A stretch of 64,000 bases of DNA from Rebecca billardiae RCC1528 (GCA_965240325.2 OZ251229.1:2836836-2900835); one strand, 5' to 3'; positions 10,061-22,100 are shown, counted from the first letter of the stretch. Made by a program: numbers and translations. Notes: a model not told the origin generated them from the sequence alone.

Positions 10061-10484
10061 AATATATATAAATTTGGTATAGACATGATGATATGATTGA
10101 TGACCCATTGATGACATGATCGTGAAATAGTCCCGGTTCGTATAAAAAGTTCGCGAACGGGTTCGCACGAACGGGCCTTGTTCGTTCAGGTTCGCGTTCG
10201 TTTATCACATTGGCTGGCCTGGCCGGGCCAAGTTGAAGTTCGCGAACTCGCGAACCGGTTCGCGAACTGTCTTGAAGTAGTTACAATATGATAATATCGA
10301 TTTTTCCTATTGAATCGAATAAATAATATCGGTTCTCGTAAGGTTCGCGAACGTTTGCGAGTTCGTTTATGAGAGGCGCGCCGCCGGCGAGCCGAGTGAG
10401 TTCGCGAACCTCCCGTGGTTCGCGAACCAAGGTTTTGTTTACGAGGCCACTATTATACACGAATAACCGGCGGATCGCTGGTAG
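10061..10484. repeat. AT-rich element with six GTTCGCGAAC palindromes (unit 2)
   Basis: Second copy of the palindrome cluster described at 4267-4690, apparently identical. Confidence 0.7.
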
Positions 10485-12138
10485 TCAAACAACATGTGCG
10501 GTACTAGGTTGTTTCGCCCCGCTCGTCCCGGGCGGGCGCGGCCGGCCCATCGGGCGAAGGATCATGCGGGCACCACCGCATATTGACAAGGGTACTCAGT
10601 AAGGCTCTGGAGCCCCGCCCCGGTGGCAGTCATCAACTCGGGTCGATCTGAGTCACATCACAGTGCCGATTCACTCGACCTCCGTCGGTCCGCCGGGCCC
10701 GGCGGTCGTGCCGCGGGGCCGGCTGCGTTCCGGCGGGACGGCTCGGAGGCGCGCAGCTCGGAAGAGTGCTGCTAAAAGTGTATTGTTCGGCCCCACTCGT
10801 CCCGGGTGGGGGCGCCAGGACCTTCGGGCAAAGGATGACATGCGGGCACCACCGCATTGACAAGGACACCTCGGAGCCCCGCTCGCCCGTGGCAGTCGTG
10901 CCCGCGGGGCCCGGCCGGCTGCATTGACCGGCTGTGAGGCGGCTTGGAAGAGTGCTGCAAAGTGTTGTTCGGCCCCGCGCGACCATGCGCTCGAGGTCGG
11001 CGCGTTGTCATAGATAATGCAGCTGGCAAGGCCAACGCCGGTCATACAGTAGTGCATCGTCCCTGTCTTGCCGGCAGCCGAAGGGCGAGCTCGAGCGGCG
11101 GCGCGCGGCCGCATCCGAGGCGAACGTCAGCGGATGTGCAGCGAGACGGTTCGATGCCAGCACGTGCTCGAGCTGCGGCGTCGTCATCTCATGCAGCTGC
11201 CATCGTCCCTGTCTTGCCGACAGCCGAAGGGCGAGCACGACGGCGGCGCGCCGCCGCATCCGAGGCGAACATCAGCGGATGTGCAGCGCTTCTCCGCCTC
11301 CCGAGCAGCGGCTGACGCCAGTCGCTTCGCGTTGGCAGCAGCAGATGCAGCTGCAGCTTTGGCCGTGCGCTGCACCGTCCGAGCGGGCGGCGGGCGCGCA
11401 GCCACATTCTTGCCCCTTCTCCGCTGCCAGCTGCGCTGCTGCGTGGGCGTTTCGCTCCGACCTCGCGGCAGCCACTGCTTGTGCAGCTGTGTGTGCAGCT
11501 TCCGCTCGCGCTGCAGCCCTCACGACCCGTGCGCTCGAGCCGATCAGAGCGGCGCTCGAGCCGATCAGAGCAGCATTAGCCCGAGTGATGGCCGGTCGAG
11601 CGAGTGTCGCGCGGCGACATCGGACGGCTTCGCTGAGGTACACGACTTAAGCGGCGGCTTTCCCGCGCGTGTCGGCTCGAGCGCTGCGAGAACGCCTGCA
11701 AGCGCCAACACCACCCACAGGGCGCACGGCCGCATGGGTGTGTCGTGCGGCTTTTTGGGCCGTGCGACCTTGGAGGACGCCGAGCGTGGGGGTGTGCAAT
11801 CTCTGCGCATCGGTGTACCGTACTCATATTGACCGAAAATGAGCATTGACAGGGAGGTATCATCCAATCAGATGATGGGCCTCATCTATGACCGCTCCTT
11901 TGCAGATATGTCCCGTGCGCGTGCGCATTGATATTGGACTTCGTCCTGATATTTGATGATCGAAACCGGTTCCTGGATCATCGTGATGGTCAAAACGGTT
12001 GACCTTGGTGGGCTCGACGAGTGCCCATTCATGCCAACGTGCCGGAGCGCGGCAGATCTTCGATCTGGTACTTAGCGGGGCGAAAAGTCTGAAATCTGCA
12101 GATTTGGCCCGAGCGAGCGAGTCGCGCTTTAGTAGTGC

Positions 12139-13247
12139 CAAGGGAGTCAAGGGTGCCCGCGCCCCAGTGGCGCGCTCGGCGGATGTTGGGATACACCTTT
12201 TTGCCCGCGGCCCTGCGGCGGCGGCGGCGGTGGCGTGCTCCGCTGGCGGGGCGAGCGCACGGGGCACGGCGCTGCGGGCGCGGATGTGCCCGCGAAGCCG
12301 GCGCGTGCGGACGGGCTGTTGCGGGAGAGTATCAGGCGCCCTCCTGCGACGCGCGACTTGCGCCACGCCTCTTTCGCCTCGGCTCAGAGCAGCGCGCACG
12401 CACGCGCCGCCTCAAGGCCAGCCTTGCCGCGCCGCAGCCGACCGCGCGCGCGCCGTGCGCGGCGTGGTCGGGAAGGAACGGGCGCTGCTGCCGGGCGAGA
12501 TGGCGACATCATGGGCGCACGCCATGCCGCCCCGCGGCGCCGCGAAAGAGCACGAGAACGGATCCGCACAGCTGTTGACGAGTGCTGATTTCTTGCCGTG
12601 CCTGAAGCCAGACCTGAGCTCGAAGAAGATGATGAAAGAGCATCAGCGCGAGGAAAGCGTCGCACCCAGCACTTCTACATGACCACGCGGTGATGAACAT
12701 TCATGTAAGAGTAGCCCGCGTGCCCGTCTGGCACTGTTCTGTGTCTCAATGATCGTCCCGACAACGGTCACGACCGCGAGGCAGTGCACACCATTTGTGA
12801 CAAGTCGAAAAGGCGTGCAAACGGACCGACGACACTCTCGTCAAGGCGTGGCGGGGCGGCATGGCGTGCGCCTATGATGTCGCCATCTCGCCCGGCAGCA
12901 GCGCCCGTTCCTTCCCGACCACGCCGCGCACGGCGCGCGCGCGGTCGGCTGCGGCGCGGCAAGGCTGGCCTTGAGGCGGCGCGTGCGTGCGCGCTGCTCT
13001 GAGCCGAGGCGAAAGAGGCGTGGCGCAAGTCGCGCGTCGCAGGAGGGCGCCAGATGCTCTCCCGCAACAGCCCGTCCGCACGCGCCGGCTTCGCGGGCAC
13101 ATCCGCGCCCGCAGCGCCGTGCCCCGTGCGCTCGCCCCGCCAGCGGAGCACGCCACCGCCGCCGCCGCCGCAGGGCCGCGGGCAAAAAGGTGTATCCCAA
13201 CATCCGCCGAGCGCGCCACTGGGGCGCGGGCACCCTTGACTCCCTTG
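12139..13247. mobile_element. Foldback-type element, 1109 bp (unit 2 copy)
   Basis: Copy of the 6345-7453 element at the same place in unit 2, with the same GTAGTGC duplications at 12132-12138 and 13248-13254. It was therefore inserted before the unit was duplicated. Confidence 0.8.
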
Positions 13248-13264
13248 GTAGTGCAGACGGCGTT

Positions 13265-15269
13265 CGTTTCAGTCGTGCGTGCGTTTCGCAGCAGCAGGAG
13301 TCGCGTGGTAGGCGTTATCAGGTGAGGTGCGTGAGGTAGGTGTGAGGTAGGCGCCATGCTCCGCGGCTCCGGGAAGGGCGCGAGCCGCCACGCGACCCTC
13401 ATCCTGCTCATCTTCGGGCCCGTCTCGCACCTGCTCGGCGGGCTCAAGCTCGTCGACGCTGCGGCGTGCGCCTCCTGCGACGGAGGCGAGCTGCTGTGCA
13501 GCACGAACACGGACACCGACCACCTCTTTGGCGCGGACGACTCGGGAGGCTACACCGGGCGGGACAAGCTCTGGTCGTTTACGAACACCTATGGCGTGGA
13601 CATCAAGCTTACGGTCAACACGCAGTCAACCCTCCGAGACTTCGGTGACTCGACCGCGATCTCGATCTACAGCGACGAGGCGCTCACGACCCTCGTGGAC
13701 CAGGATGGCACCGCCTGCGCAACCTATGGGCCTTATTCGGACGCGGGTCTGACGGTCACCGTCAGCTCGGGCACCACCGTCTACGCGCTTATCGACGGCA
13801 AGCAAGACGGCTGGGCATACGACGATTACAGTGAAACCAAAGTCAATCTCAACATCTGCTGCTCGCTCACCTCCGCCACCCCCGATGTGTGCTCGACGAG
13901 CTTCAGCAGCGATGGCGATTGCACCGATTCGTTTGCATCAGCGCCTCCCAGCCCACCCTCTCCTCCGCCCTCGCCGCCGCCAAGCCCGCCGCCCTCGCCT
14001 CCCCCATCACCGCCGCCGCCGAGCCCGCCGCCATCGCCGCCGCCATCACCGCTGCCGCCGAGCCCGCCGCCATCGCCGCCGCCGAGCCCGCCGCCATCCC
14101 CACCGCCGAGCCCGCCGCCATTGCCGCCGCCCTCGCCACCGCCATCGCCGCCGCCGCCGAGCCCGCCGCCATCGCCGCCGCCAAGCCCGCCGCCCACGCC
14201 GCCGCCGAGCCCGCCGCCATCGCCGCCGCCGAGCCCGCCGCCATCCCCACCGCCGAGCCCGCCGCCATCGCCACCGCCAAGTCCACCGCCGTCGCCGCCA
14301 CCGAGCCCACCGCCGTCGCCACCACCGAGCCCGCCGCCCACGCCGCCGCCGAGCCCGCCGCCATCGCCGCCGCCTAGCCCGCCGCCCACGCCGCCGCCGA
14401 GCCCGCCGCCATCGCCGCCGCCGAGCCCGCCGCCATCCCCACCGCCGAGCCCGCCGCCATCGCCACCGCCAAGTCCACCGCCGTCGCCACCACCGAGCCC
14501 ACCGCCGTCGCCACCACCGAGCCCGCCGCCGCCCAGTCCACCACCGAGCCCTCCCCCAAGTCCGCCGCCCGCACTCGTCGTGGGCGTCGACTGCATCTGC
14601 ACGTCGGACGCCGCCCTGCTCGGGTCCGCACGCCGGCAGCTCGGCGCACTGCCACACATCTCTGACGCGGTGGAGGAGCGCGAGGAGGCGCATGAGGAGG
14701 GTCGCGGGCGTGGCCGCGGGCGCCGTCGCCCGGCAGCCGCGCGCACTGCGCGCGGGGCCAACGGCTGGCGCGACGCGGGTGCGGCGCAGAGGGCGTCCCC
14801 GCCCCACGCGGCCGGCTTCTTCCGGGCGATGGCGCGGAGCGTCTCGCGCATCGGCGCCGCGGGCGAGCAGCAGCATTCCGCGCCTCAGCGGCGCGAGCTG
14901 CTTTTCGGCGGCCTGGCGCTGCTACCGTTGTGCCCGGACTACCTTTGCTGACGGCCCACACGCTAAGCCGGCCGTCTGAGCGAGGCCAGTGCCAGCCGCT
15001 CACGACCGCGTCCGGCGGCCAGCCGGCGCTGCGCCTGCATGCCATACACGACGACTGTTGCCAGACTGTACGACGATCGACCTGCGGCTGGCCCCGCGCG
15101 ACGACCGTGTCCGTGGCGGCTTCGTGCTGTGCCGCCGCGATATCGATGTATGATGCGGCGATGAGTGCATGATGACTATTGACGACTATCAGTATTGACT
15201 GTTACAGGCAATCGCGGGCAATAAGGAGCTGTCACGTTACTACTAGCCAACTCGGGCCGAACTGACTCG
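13265..15269 (+). repeat. Tandem array unit 3, truncated (2005 bp)
   Basis: Contains the complete gene and about 320 bp of spacer. It has a 3-bp deletion near 15194 (AGTATTGACTG against AGTATTCAGACTG) and stops matching after ACTGACTCG at 15269, ten bases before the inserted element at 15279. Confidence 0.9.
13356..14951 (+). CDS. Secreted Ser-Pro-Pro-Pro protein, array copy 3 (531 aa)
   Basis: Almost identical to copy 2 (two residue differences noticed, TNTYG and TTLVDQ, both matching copy 1 instead). Same leader, Cys-rich domain, Pro tract length and tail. Copy 3 thus shares some bases with copy 1 and its Pro-tract length with copy 2, which is what unequal exchange or gene conversion in the array would leave. 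No catalytic motif is seen; a structural extracellular role is inferred. Confidence 0.72.
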   Translation: MLRGSGKGASRHATLILLIFGPVSHLLGGLKLVDAAACASCDGGELLCSTNTDTDHLFGADDSGGYTGRDKLWSFTNTYGVDIKLTVNTQSTLRDFGDSTAISIYSDEALTTLVDQDGTACATYGPYSDAGLTVTVSSGTTVYALIDGKQDGWAYDDYSETKVNLNICCSLTSATPDVCSTSFSSDGDCTDSFASAPPSPPSPPPSPPPSPPPSPPPSPPPPSPPPSPPPSPLPPSPPPSPPPSPPPSPPPSPPPLPPPSPPPSPPPPSPPPSPPPSPPPTPPPSPPPSPPPSPPPSPPPSPPPSPPPSPPPSPPPSPPPSPPPSPPPTPPPSPPPSPPPSPPPTPPPSPPPSPPPSPPPSPPPSPPPSPPPSPPPSPPPSPPPSPPPSPPPPSPPPSPPPSPPPALVVGVDCICTSDAALLGSARRQLGALPHISDAVEEREEAHEEGRGRGRGRRRPAAARTARGANGWRDAGAAQRASPPHAAGFFRAMARSVSRIGAAGEQQHSAPQRRELLFGGLALLPLCPDYLC

Positions 15270-15278
15270 GGGGCTTGG

Positions 15279-17370
15279 CGGCTTGCTGGCCTGTTTTATT
15301 TCTACGAGTACGACTACAGGCTGGTCTCACCAAGAACTTCCCGAGCGCTGCCGACGTGTCCGCGCTCGCGGCGGGCGAGCACGGGGAATCGGCTGAGTAC
15401 GATCGCTCGCATCGTGGGTCTAGTCCCCGACAAAATTGTCCGCGGAGCCGCGCGCGTCGCTCACCTCGTGCCCGGCGCTCCGCCGCGGAGGCGCCGTCAC
15501 AGTGGTTTTCACAGTGGGCCGAGCAGTCTGAAGTGGCGCTGAACTGAGGTTTCGTCGGGGTTTCCGCAGTCCGGCGGGCTTCTGCCGCTTCGGACGCCCA
15601 GGCGGCATCCATCACCACGAGGTCGGCCACGCGCGGACCTGGCCCGCGCGGAGGCGGAGCATGGCGCACTGCTTGATGACTGCGCCCGCGCGAGCCGTTC
15701 CATGATCGCTGTGGTTACAGCCAAAGCCCCTGCCTCTGTTGGTGGGACCTCGCCAGATGCACTTGTCACTTGCGCGCCGCTCGAACGGCTCCGAACGAAC
15801 ACGACGAGCACATTGCACTTCGTCGCAGTTGGCTCACTCGCAGCAGGTATTCGAATCTGTCGCAGTGGAAGCGGGGGGTGCGAGAGCCTACGTACGTCTG
15901 TCAAGGGCAGCCGCACGCTTCAACATTGCGAAGGAGTTCCGCCCTGAACAGTGCGGCGGCAAGGCGGGTTGAGTGTGCTCCAAGCAACATCGTCAGGCAC
16001 TGATACAGGTGGGGAGGCGCAGGAAGGACGTTGCAACGAGCGCGATGAGGCCCACATACCTCGACAGCATGGGAGAGACGCGCTGTGGGACATGAAGACA
16101 CCTGTCACTCATGCCAGGTCCCACGTTGACCCGCAACGCTCGGCGGCTTCTGCGGGCGAGAACAACGACGCAATGTTTCAGTGCTACAGCGAGGGTGGGG
16201 ATGAGGAGAGGGGCTTGGGGTACGGGCAACCGTGTGAACAACACCACTAGGGGTCGCACGGACCGAGATCGCGCGCCGTTCATTTTTTGCAGGGGGGTGG
16301 GGGTTTGAATCTCGACAACGGCGAGGCGGACAGAGGCGTGCGACCCCTCGTCGGAGAGCTCTCGATGCGGCCGATTTAATGGCGCCATCGAGAATTTTCC
16401 GCAGACGCAGTGGGACTGAAAAAAAAAATCCAAAGCCTCGGGAAGTTCTGGGTGAGACCAGCCTGTACGAGAGCCCAACGGCGACATTCGCCAAAACCGG
16501 GTAAAATGGCGGCTTGCCCGCTGGTGGTGGGTGCCGGCGCGATTGCGGAGTAGGGATGGCACGTCGTTGGCGCATGTTCGTACTAGGGCGCTGAGCTGTA
16601 GCGAAAGGTGTTGCCAAGGCATGCTGCTTAGCCTTGCCATGGTGCTTCGCCATGACACAGAGGTCACTCGCAGCGCACGGCGGTGTGACGATCGCCGCGC
16701 CGCGGCGGCAAACCGCAGTTGCGGGCGCGCTGCGAGCTGCAAGCACTCTGCCTTGGCTGCGTCGCGCCCGTGTCAGTTGTTGAACCAGGACTGTTGAACA
16801 ACCGATGGGCTGCAAACGATACCAGCTACACTCGCTCCGCCGCCACTTCCTTGTCGAGCGTGAGATGCTTCCGTTGCGTGCGCTCGCATGCAGCTTGCCG
16901 CCTGCATTTGAACGTGGTCACGGCAGGTTGGTGGGCTGGTTGCTCAGGCCTCCTCGGCGTAGATGACGACAGGGTGCGTGCCACGCGCACCCATGACGCG
17001 GGAAAGGCGTGCACACGCGTCCTCGCGCATCTGGCAGGCTGCAGTCTTGGCCAAGATGATGCCAGAACAAGCCTGCCAGTGCCTCGCCGCGCGGGCGCGA
17101 GCGCGCAGAGAGATCTGGCTTCTGACCCGTGCTCTTCAGTGTACCTCGTGTGCGACGACGACGAGGCGGACGAGCGCCGCAACTGGATTCCTGCACTCAC
17201 CGGTCACCGAGGAGTGCAGGAATCGCATTCCTCGCGCACGCCGGGGCCGCCATCGGCCGTGAGAGGTACACTGAACGGGGCGTGACACCGATTCCCACTG
17301 GCGGGCACGGGTTTGTCGCCGTGACATAGTAAATGGAATCTGGTAGAAATAAAACAGGCCTGCTAGTAAT
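15279..17370. mobile_element. Inserted element with short inverted ends (~2.1 kb)
   Basis: Left end GCCTGTTTTATTTCTAC (15289-15305) is the exact reverse complement of GTAGAAATAAAACAGGC (17343-17359); the match weakens outward to about 25 bp (TTGCTG against TAGCAG). Related sequence at 51165-51200 appears to be the unoccupied version of the site: GGGGCTTG directly followed by CTAT, the same bases that flank the element here. No recognisable transposase was found on either strand; open frames of up to 249 codons do not resemble a known family. No clear target duplication is seen. Confidence 0.6.
17137..17273. repeat. Nested inverted repeats inside the inserted element
   Basis: Outer arms CAGTGTACCTC (17137-17147) and GAGGTACACTG (17263-17273). 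Inner 13-bp perfect arms GATTCCTGCACTC (17186-17198) and GAGTGCAGGAATC (17212-17224) surround a 13-base loop. The right inner arm is followed by a second partial copy, GCATTCCTCG. Confidence 0.8.
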
Positions 17371-17371
17371 G

Positions 17372-17640
17372 CTATGATCTGCGCGGATCTGCTGGCGCAG
17401 CCCGTAGAAACTGAGACCGAGTAGGCACCGGACTCAACCCGATACGGGCCGATTGGCTGGTGTCCAGTTCGCTATACGCCATCATAGTCACACACTGCTG
17501 ATTAATAACTCATTATTATATTATAAGACGACGAAACCGGGATGACAATACTCGTCGCCCGCTGCCGATGACTATGATGAGTGGTCCGCCGAGGGCCAGG
17601 CAGAGGCGCAGAGTGCCCGTGGGACGCGGCGCGCGGCCGC
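17372..17640. repeat. Dispersed intergenic repeat, copy A
   Basis: Shares ordered blocks with 51165-51405: CGGATCTG, AGAAACTGAGAC, GATTGGCTGG, TTCGCTATACGC, ATAGTCACA, GAAACCGGGA, GAGTGGTCCGCCG. Identity is imperfect, and an AT-rich insert (17500-17525) is present only here. Non-coding. Confidence 0.65.
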
Positions 17641-17932
17641 GGCGACTAACTACGACGGCACAGGCCAAGTCCCGACTGAGTCTCCTGGTGACTGACTCCT
17701 GGCCAGTGCACCGCGCAGCATCCATGCAACATCATGCCAGATTTGCGCTCCAAAATGGCCCATCAACATATTTTCTTCGGCCGCCTCGCCGGCCGGGCCT
17801 AAAGCCTCAGCGGGGGGCTCTGCCCCCCTGCGCCCCCCGCGCCTGCGCGGCGGGCGGACCTAGCTAAGAAACTGAGACTCCGTAGGCGCTCGGGCTTATA
17901 ACCCGCGAACGGCTAACAGAAACCGAGACGAC

Positions 17933-18001
17933 TATCTATATATCTATCTATCTATCTATCTATCTCTATATATATATATATATATGTGGGGGGGGGGGGG
18001 G
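17933..18001. repeat. TCTA/TA microsatellite followed by a G run
   Basis: (TCTA)n passes into (TA)n and then into an uninterrupted run of about 14 G. Confidence 0.9.
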
Positions 18002-19197
18002 CTATTGGTACAATAACGGATTGTCTAAGAGGACGACACGGACGCCAGGCGCCAGCGCCGCTCATCAGCTCCATCGCCCTCTACCGGACCATGGCCTCAA
18101 CGAGCTGCTCCCGGACAAACAGTCCGTCCGGCATTTTCTGTTACCGGCCAAAGATCTCCGATCGCCATCATCGGCTTCTCGGGCTCTGCAGCCGTGGCGC
18201 GGGCATCCAGCCATGTCGCGTCCTGCGTCGCCGGCGGCTGCGGCTCGCACGCGGGTGGCGCGTCGCGTGCACCGACCAACATCTTTCGGCAACCCGCCCA
18301 CCCAGGGCCCGTTGGTCTGGTGCTCGGGCGGCGGGATCACAACACCCGCCGTCCGACCGCCCGGTCTTGCGGCGCTGCACTTAGGGCTCATGCGACCCCC
18401 TGCGTCCCAACACGGTTGGGTTTTTCAGGTTAGGTCCCCAGCAGTGCTGCTCCCGGGCGGTCAGGTGGAGGTTCATTGTCGACGAGTCTATATATAGCTA
18501 CCCGTGAGATCTCTGACTTCAATTATTGCGCCCGCGATTGCCTGATGAAGAGTAGTATTGATTCGGACTCAGTCCCCTTCGCGGCGCGAAGTGCCGCGAA
18601 CGGGGCATGAAAAAAATTCCCCCGCATCCCCACTGGGCGGAAGTGCGGACGGGTAATACGTTAACGCCGAAAATCGATTTAGTTTACTGTGTTAACATTT
18701 ACACTACAGGTCCGGCTATCCGGGGCCGGCCGACCGGATCCGGACCGGACTGTCCGGGACGCGGGCTACGCGGTGACGACTACGGCGCAGCCAAGAGGGA
18801 TGACGAGTCCGAGGCCCTCTGAGTCTCAGTCTCATCAGTCTCAGCACGGCCGCAGGTGACGCCGTTCGGGCTGCGTGGCGTCTCGGGTCACGTGTGTGAC
18901 GGCCGGGACTCTCCGTCTCTCGAGTCACGCCGCCGCCCGCGGCCAGTCCGATCAGGCGGCAACAGTGTCGCAGGTGGGATGCATGTAGTCTCTGATTGGA
19001 CGATATGAATCTCGGTCGTATATAACTCACTACTCACTGTCATTCCGATCGGCATATTACTCGGCGGCGCCATCGACTAGCCCGCGCCCATACGCGCTGC
19101 ATCCCGCAAACGTCGTCCATCATCGTCATCCGCCCGCACCCGCCCCATAGCATCGTCCAAGTCCGCCTCAGTTGGCAGCCGGCCCATCATCAACCAA
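18002..19197. other. Intergenic region left of the kinase gene
   Basis: No gene is recognised. 18021-18497 is open on the plus strand but is not protein-like. A hairpin lies at 18573-18606. 18715-18770 is rich in short TCCGGA/CCGGATCCGG palindromes. Confidence 0.55.
18573..18606. other. Strong hairpin CCCCTTCGCGGC / GCCGCGAACGGGG
   Basis: A 12-base arm and its complement with one bulged base flank a 7-base loop GCGAAGT. It sits about 590 bp past the stop of the kinase gene, so it is not an obvious part of its 3' end. Confidence 0.6.
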
Positions 19198-22100
19198 TCA
19201 GTCGGCGCGCAGGTTGTGGAATGGCGACTGCTTGTACTCCGAGTAGACGGCGGCGCTGTTGACGAATTCCCACCCCTCGATCATCCCGGGCCCGGACTCG
19301 GCGCCGTCCGCGTCGCTCGACTTGATGTGCTGCAGCTTCTCGATAATCGCGCGCACGTCGTCGCCGTTCTTGAAGTGCATCGACGAGCCGTCGGACGCGT
19401 CCACGCGGTACAGCGCCTCCTGCGAGCCGCCGCGCACAAGGCCGACACACCGGGGGGGGGGGGGGGGGAGGGAGGGGGCAGAGCCGAGCACGGCAGGGCG
19501 GGGGAGCAGCCGGCCAGCCGCGCGACGAGGGCGGGCGGGCACGCGCGGCGGTGGGGAGTGGAGGGGGGGAGCCGCGAGTGCGCACACGGCCAGCGGCCGC
19601 CGATGCGCGGTGAGGGCCCGCTCCCGGCCGCGTGGGCGCCGCGCCGCGCCGCTGCGCGCCGCGCCGCTGCGCACGTTGAGCGGCGAGGCCAGCTGCTTGC
19701 GCTCCAGCGCCTCCCACGGCAGTCCGGCGAAGAAGGGGTGCGCCTTGAGCTCGGCCACGCCGCCCGGCGTGCAGCCAAGCCGCTCGGCGGGGCGCTTGCG
19801 CAGCAGGCCCTCGATCAGCTCGGCGAGCGGGCCGAACTTGAAGTGCTTCTGCGAGGGGCGCCGGGCGCGGCGGCGCGGCGGCGCGGCGGCGCGGCGCAGT
19901 GAGCAAGCGGCCCGCGCGCGCGCTCGCCGCCAGGGCGCGGCGCGCCCGGATGTTGCGGCGCTGCCCGCACGCGCGGCGCATCTCTGCATCGGGCGCGGCT
20001 CGACCCGCGCGGTGCGCCGCTTCGCGCACCTCGATGCGGCCGGACCGTCCGGAGAAGTCGAGGAGCATCTTGCCCAGCGCGTACCAGTCGACCGAGGCGT
20101 CGTACTGCTCGTTGTTCTTCATCTCTGGGTTAGGGTTAGGGTGTTAGGGTTAGGGATGGGGTTAGAGTTAGGGTGAGGGTGGTTAGGGGTTAGGGTAGGC
20201 ACGCGCGCGCACACACGGGATGAGCGGAGTGCCGGCGGCACGCTCGACAGTGCTGGCTCGCGGTGCTCCGCTGGGTGCGGGCGCGCTGCGCGGCGCTGCG
20301 GCGCGCTCCCTGCGCGCCGCGCGGCGCGGCGCCAAGGCGCGGCGGCGCAACGAACGCACCCGGCGCCATGTACCGCTGCGTCCCGCAGACGGAGTGGCGC
20401 ATCTTGCCCTCGGTGGCGACGGCCATGCCCATATCCACGAGGCGCACGTGCCCCGCCCCGTCGAGCAGCACGTTGGCAGGCTTCAGGTCTCGGTAGATCA
20501 TCGAGCGCGAGTGCATGTGCGCGAGCGCCAGCACAATCTGCGCGGCGATGAAGCGGATCTCCTCGACCGGCACGGAGCTGGCGCGCGCGGGGGCGGGCGC
20601 GGAGGGAGTGGGGTGGGCGTGAGCGCGAGGGCCGCGCGTGTTGCCTGCCTCTCCGCGCGCTGCGCGCTGCACACTGCGCGCTGCGCGCTCCGCCTTTGCC
20701 TTGCGCGTGCACACGCACGCGCGCGCCCCCTGCCGCTCCCCGCAGCCCTCCCGCCCGCCCGCCCTGGCCCCCCAGCCCGCCCGCCCGCCCGCCCTGGCCC
20801 CAGCCCGCCCGCCCGCCCGCCCTGGCCCCGCGCCCGCCCGCCCGCCCGCCCGCCCGCGCGCGCAGCGCAGCGCAGCGCAGCGCGCACCGCAGCGAGTGCT
20901 TCTCGATGTAGCGGCCGAGGGTGGTGGAGGGCAGGTACTCGAGCGCAAAGTAGAGGTACCGCGCGGACTGGAAGCAGTACCCGACCGAGACGATGTTCGG
21001 GTGCTCGCACTCGATCAGCACGCGGCGCTCGTTGGAGGCGTGCGTCTTCCACCGGCGCGAGCGCGAGGCGAGGATCTCCTTGTCGAGGACCTTGAGGGCG
21101 TAGGTCACGCCGCAGTCGCGCTTGCGCGCCTGGCACGGCAGAGGGAGGGCGAGCGCGCATGCGCCCAGCACCGCGCGGGCACACACACGCGCGCGCGAGC
21201 ACACACGCACACGCACACGCACACACGCACACGCGAGCGCGCACCGATCGCGCGCGGTGTGCGCGCGGTGTGCACGCAGCCACGAGAGCGCACGCACGCA
21301 GGGAGCGGGCGGAGGAGCGCGGCAGCAGCAGCAGCAGCAGGAGGAGCGCAAGGGAGGAGCAGCGCGCGCGCGCGCGCGGAAGGGCGCGAGGCGCAGAGCA
21401 GCCGGTATCGACGAGGATGAGCGCGGCGGCGGCGGCGGGTGCAGGCAGGCGGCGGCGGCGGCGCGGCGCGGCGCGGCGCGGCGCGGCAGCGCGCGAGCGA
21501 GCGCGCGCGCGCGCGGGCCTCGCCGGGCCTCGAGAGCAGCGCACCTGCAGCACCTTGCCCTCGTACCCCTCGCCCAGGATGCGCAGCAGCGTGAAGTCCG
21601 CCACCGACGGCGCCGTCGCCTCGCGCCGCTTGAGCAGCCGCAGCGGGTGGATGTAGACGGAAGCGGCAAACGGCGCGAACGCCGCCTCCTCGAGCGCTTG
21701 CTCGGTGGCGGCGCGGAGCTGCGCGAGCGCGGTGTGCAGCGCGAGCGGGTGGCTCGCGTCCGCCGCCTCGAGCGCGCCGAGCGCGCGCTCGCTCAGCTCG
21801 TCCAGCACCGGCGTCACCGCCGACACCTTCGCCCCCGGCCGCGTGACGCCCGTCTTGGCGCGCGCGGCGCGGCGGCGCGCGCGCTGCGCCGATTCATCCT
21901 CGACGCCGTCGGCGGGCGGCAGCGGCGGCAGCGGCTCGTGGCCGGCGAGGAAGCGGTCCCAGATCCGGCGCGCCGCCTTGCCCAGCTCCGCCTCGCCGTG
22001 CCGCGCCGCCGCCTCCGCGCCCGTCAGCTCGTGCAGCAGCGCGAACAGCTCCTGGCCCGCCCAGCCCTCGGCAGCGTTCGCCTCCTCGAAATGCGCCAGC

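Larger units (their letters stand above)
7471..13264 (+). repeat. Tandem array unit 2 (5794 bp)
   Basis: Same content as unit 1 with a longer proline tract in its gene. Downstream of the gene every landmark of unit 1 recurs at an offset of 5794, including the foldback element and its target duplications. Confidence 0.9.
9158..13264. other. Array spacer 2, non-coding
   Basis: Same content as spacer 1 at an offset of 5794; no gene is supported. Confidence 0.75.

Noticed and set aside
16250-16320. Possible tRNA T-arm (GGTTTGAATCTC)
   Set aside because: No matching D-arm, anticodon arm or acceptor stem at the proper distances.
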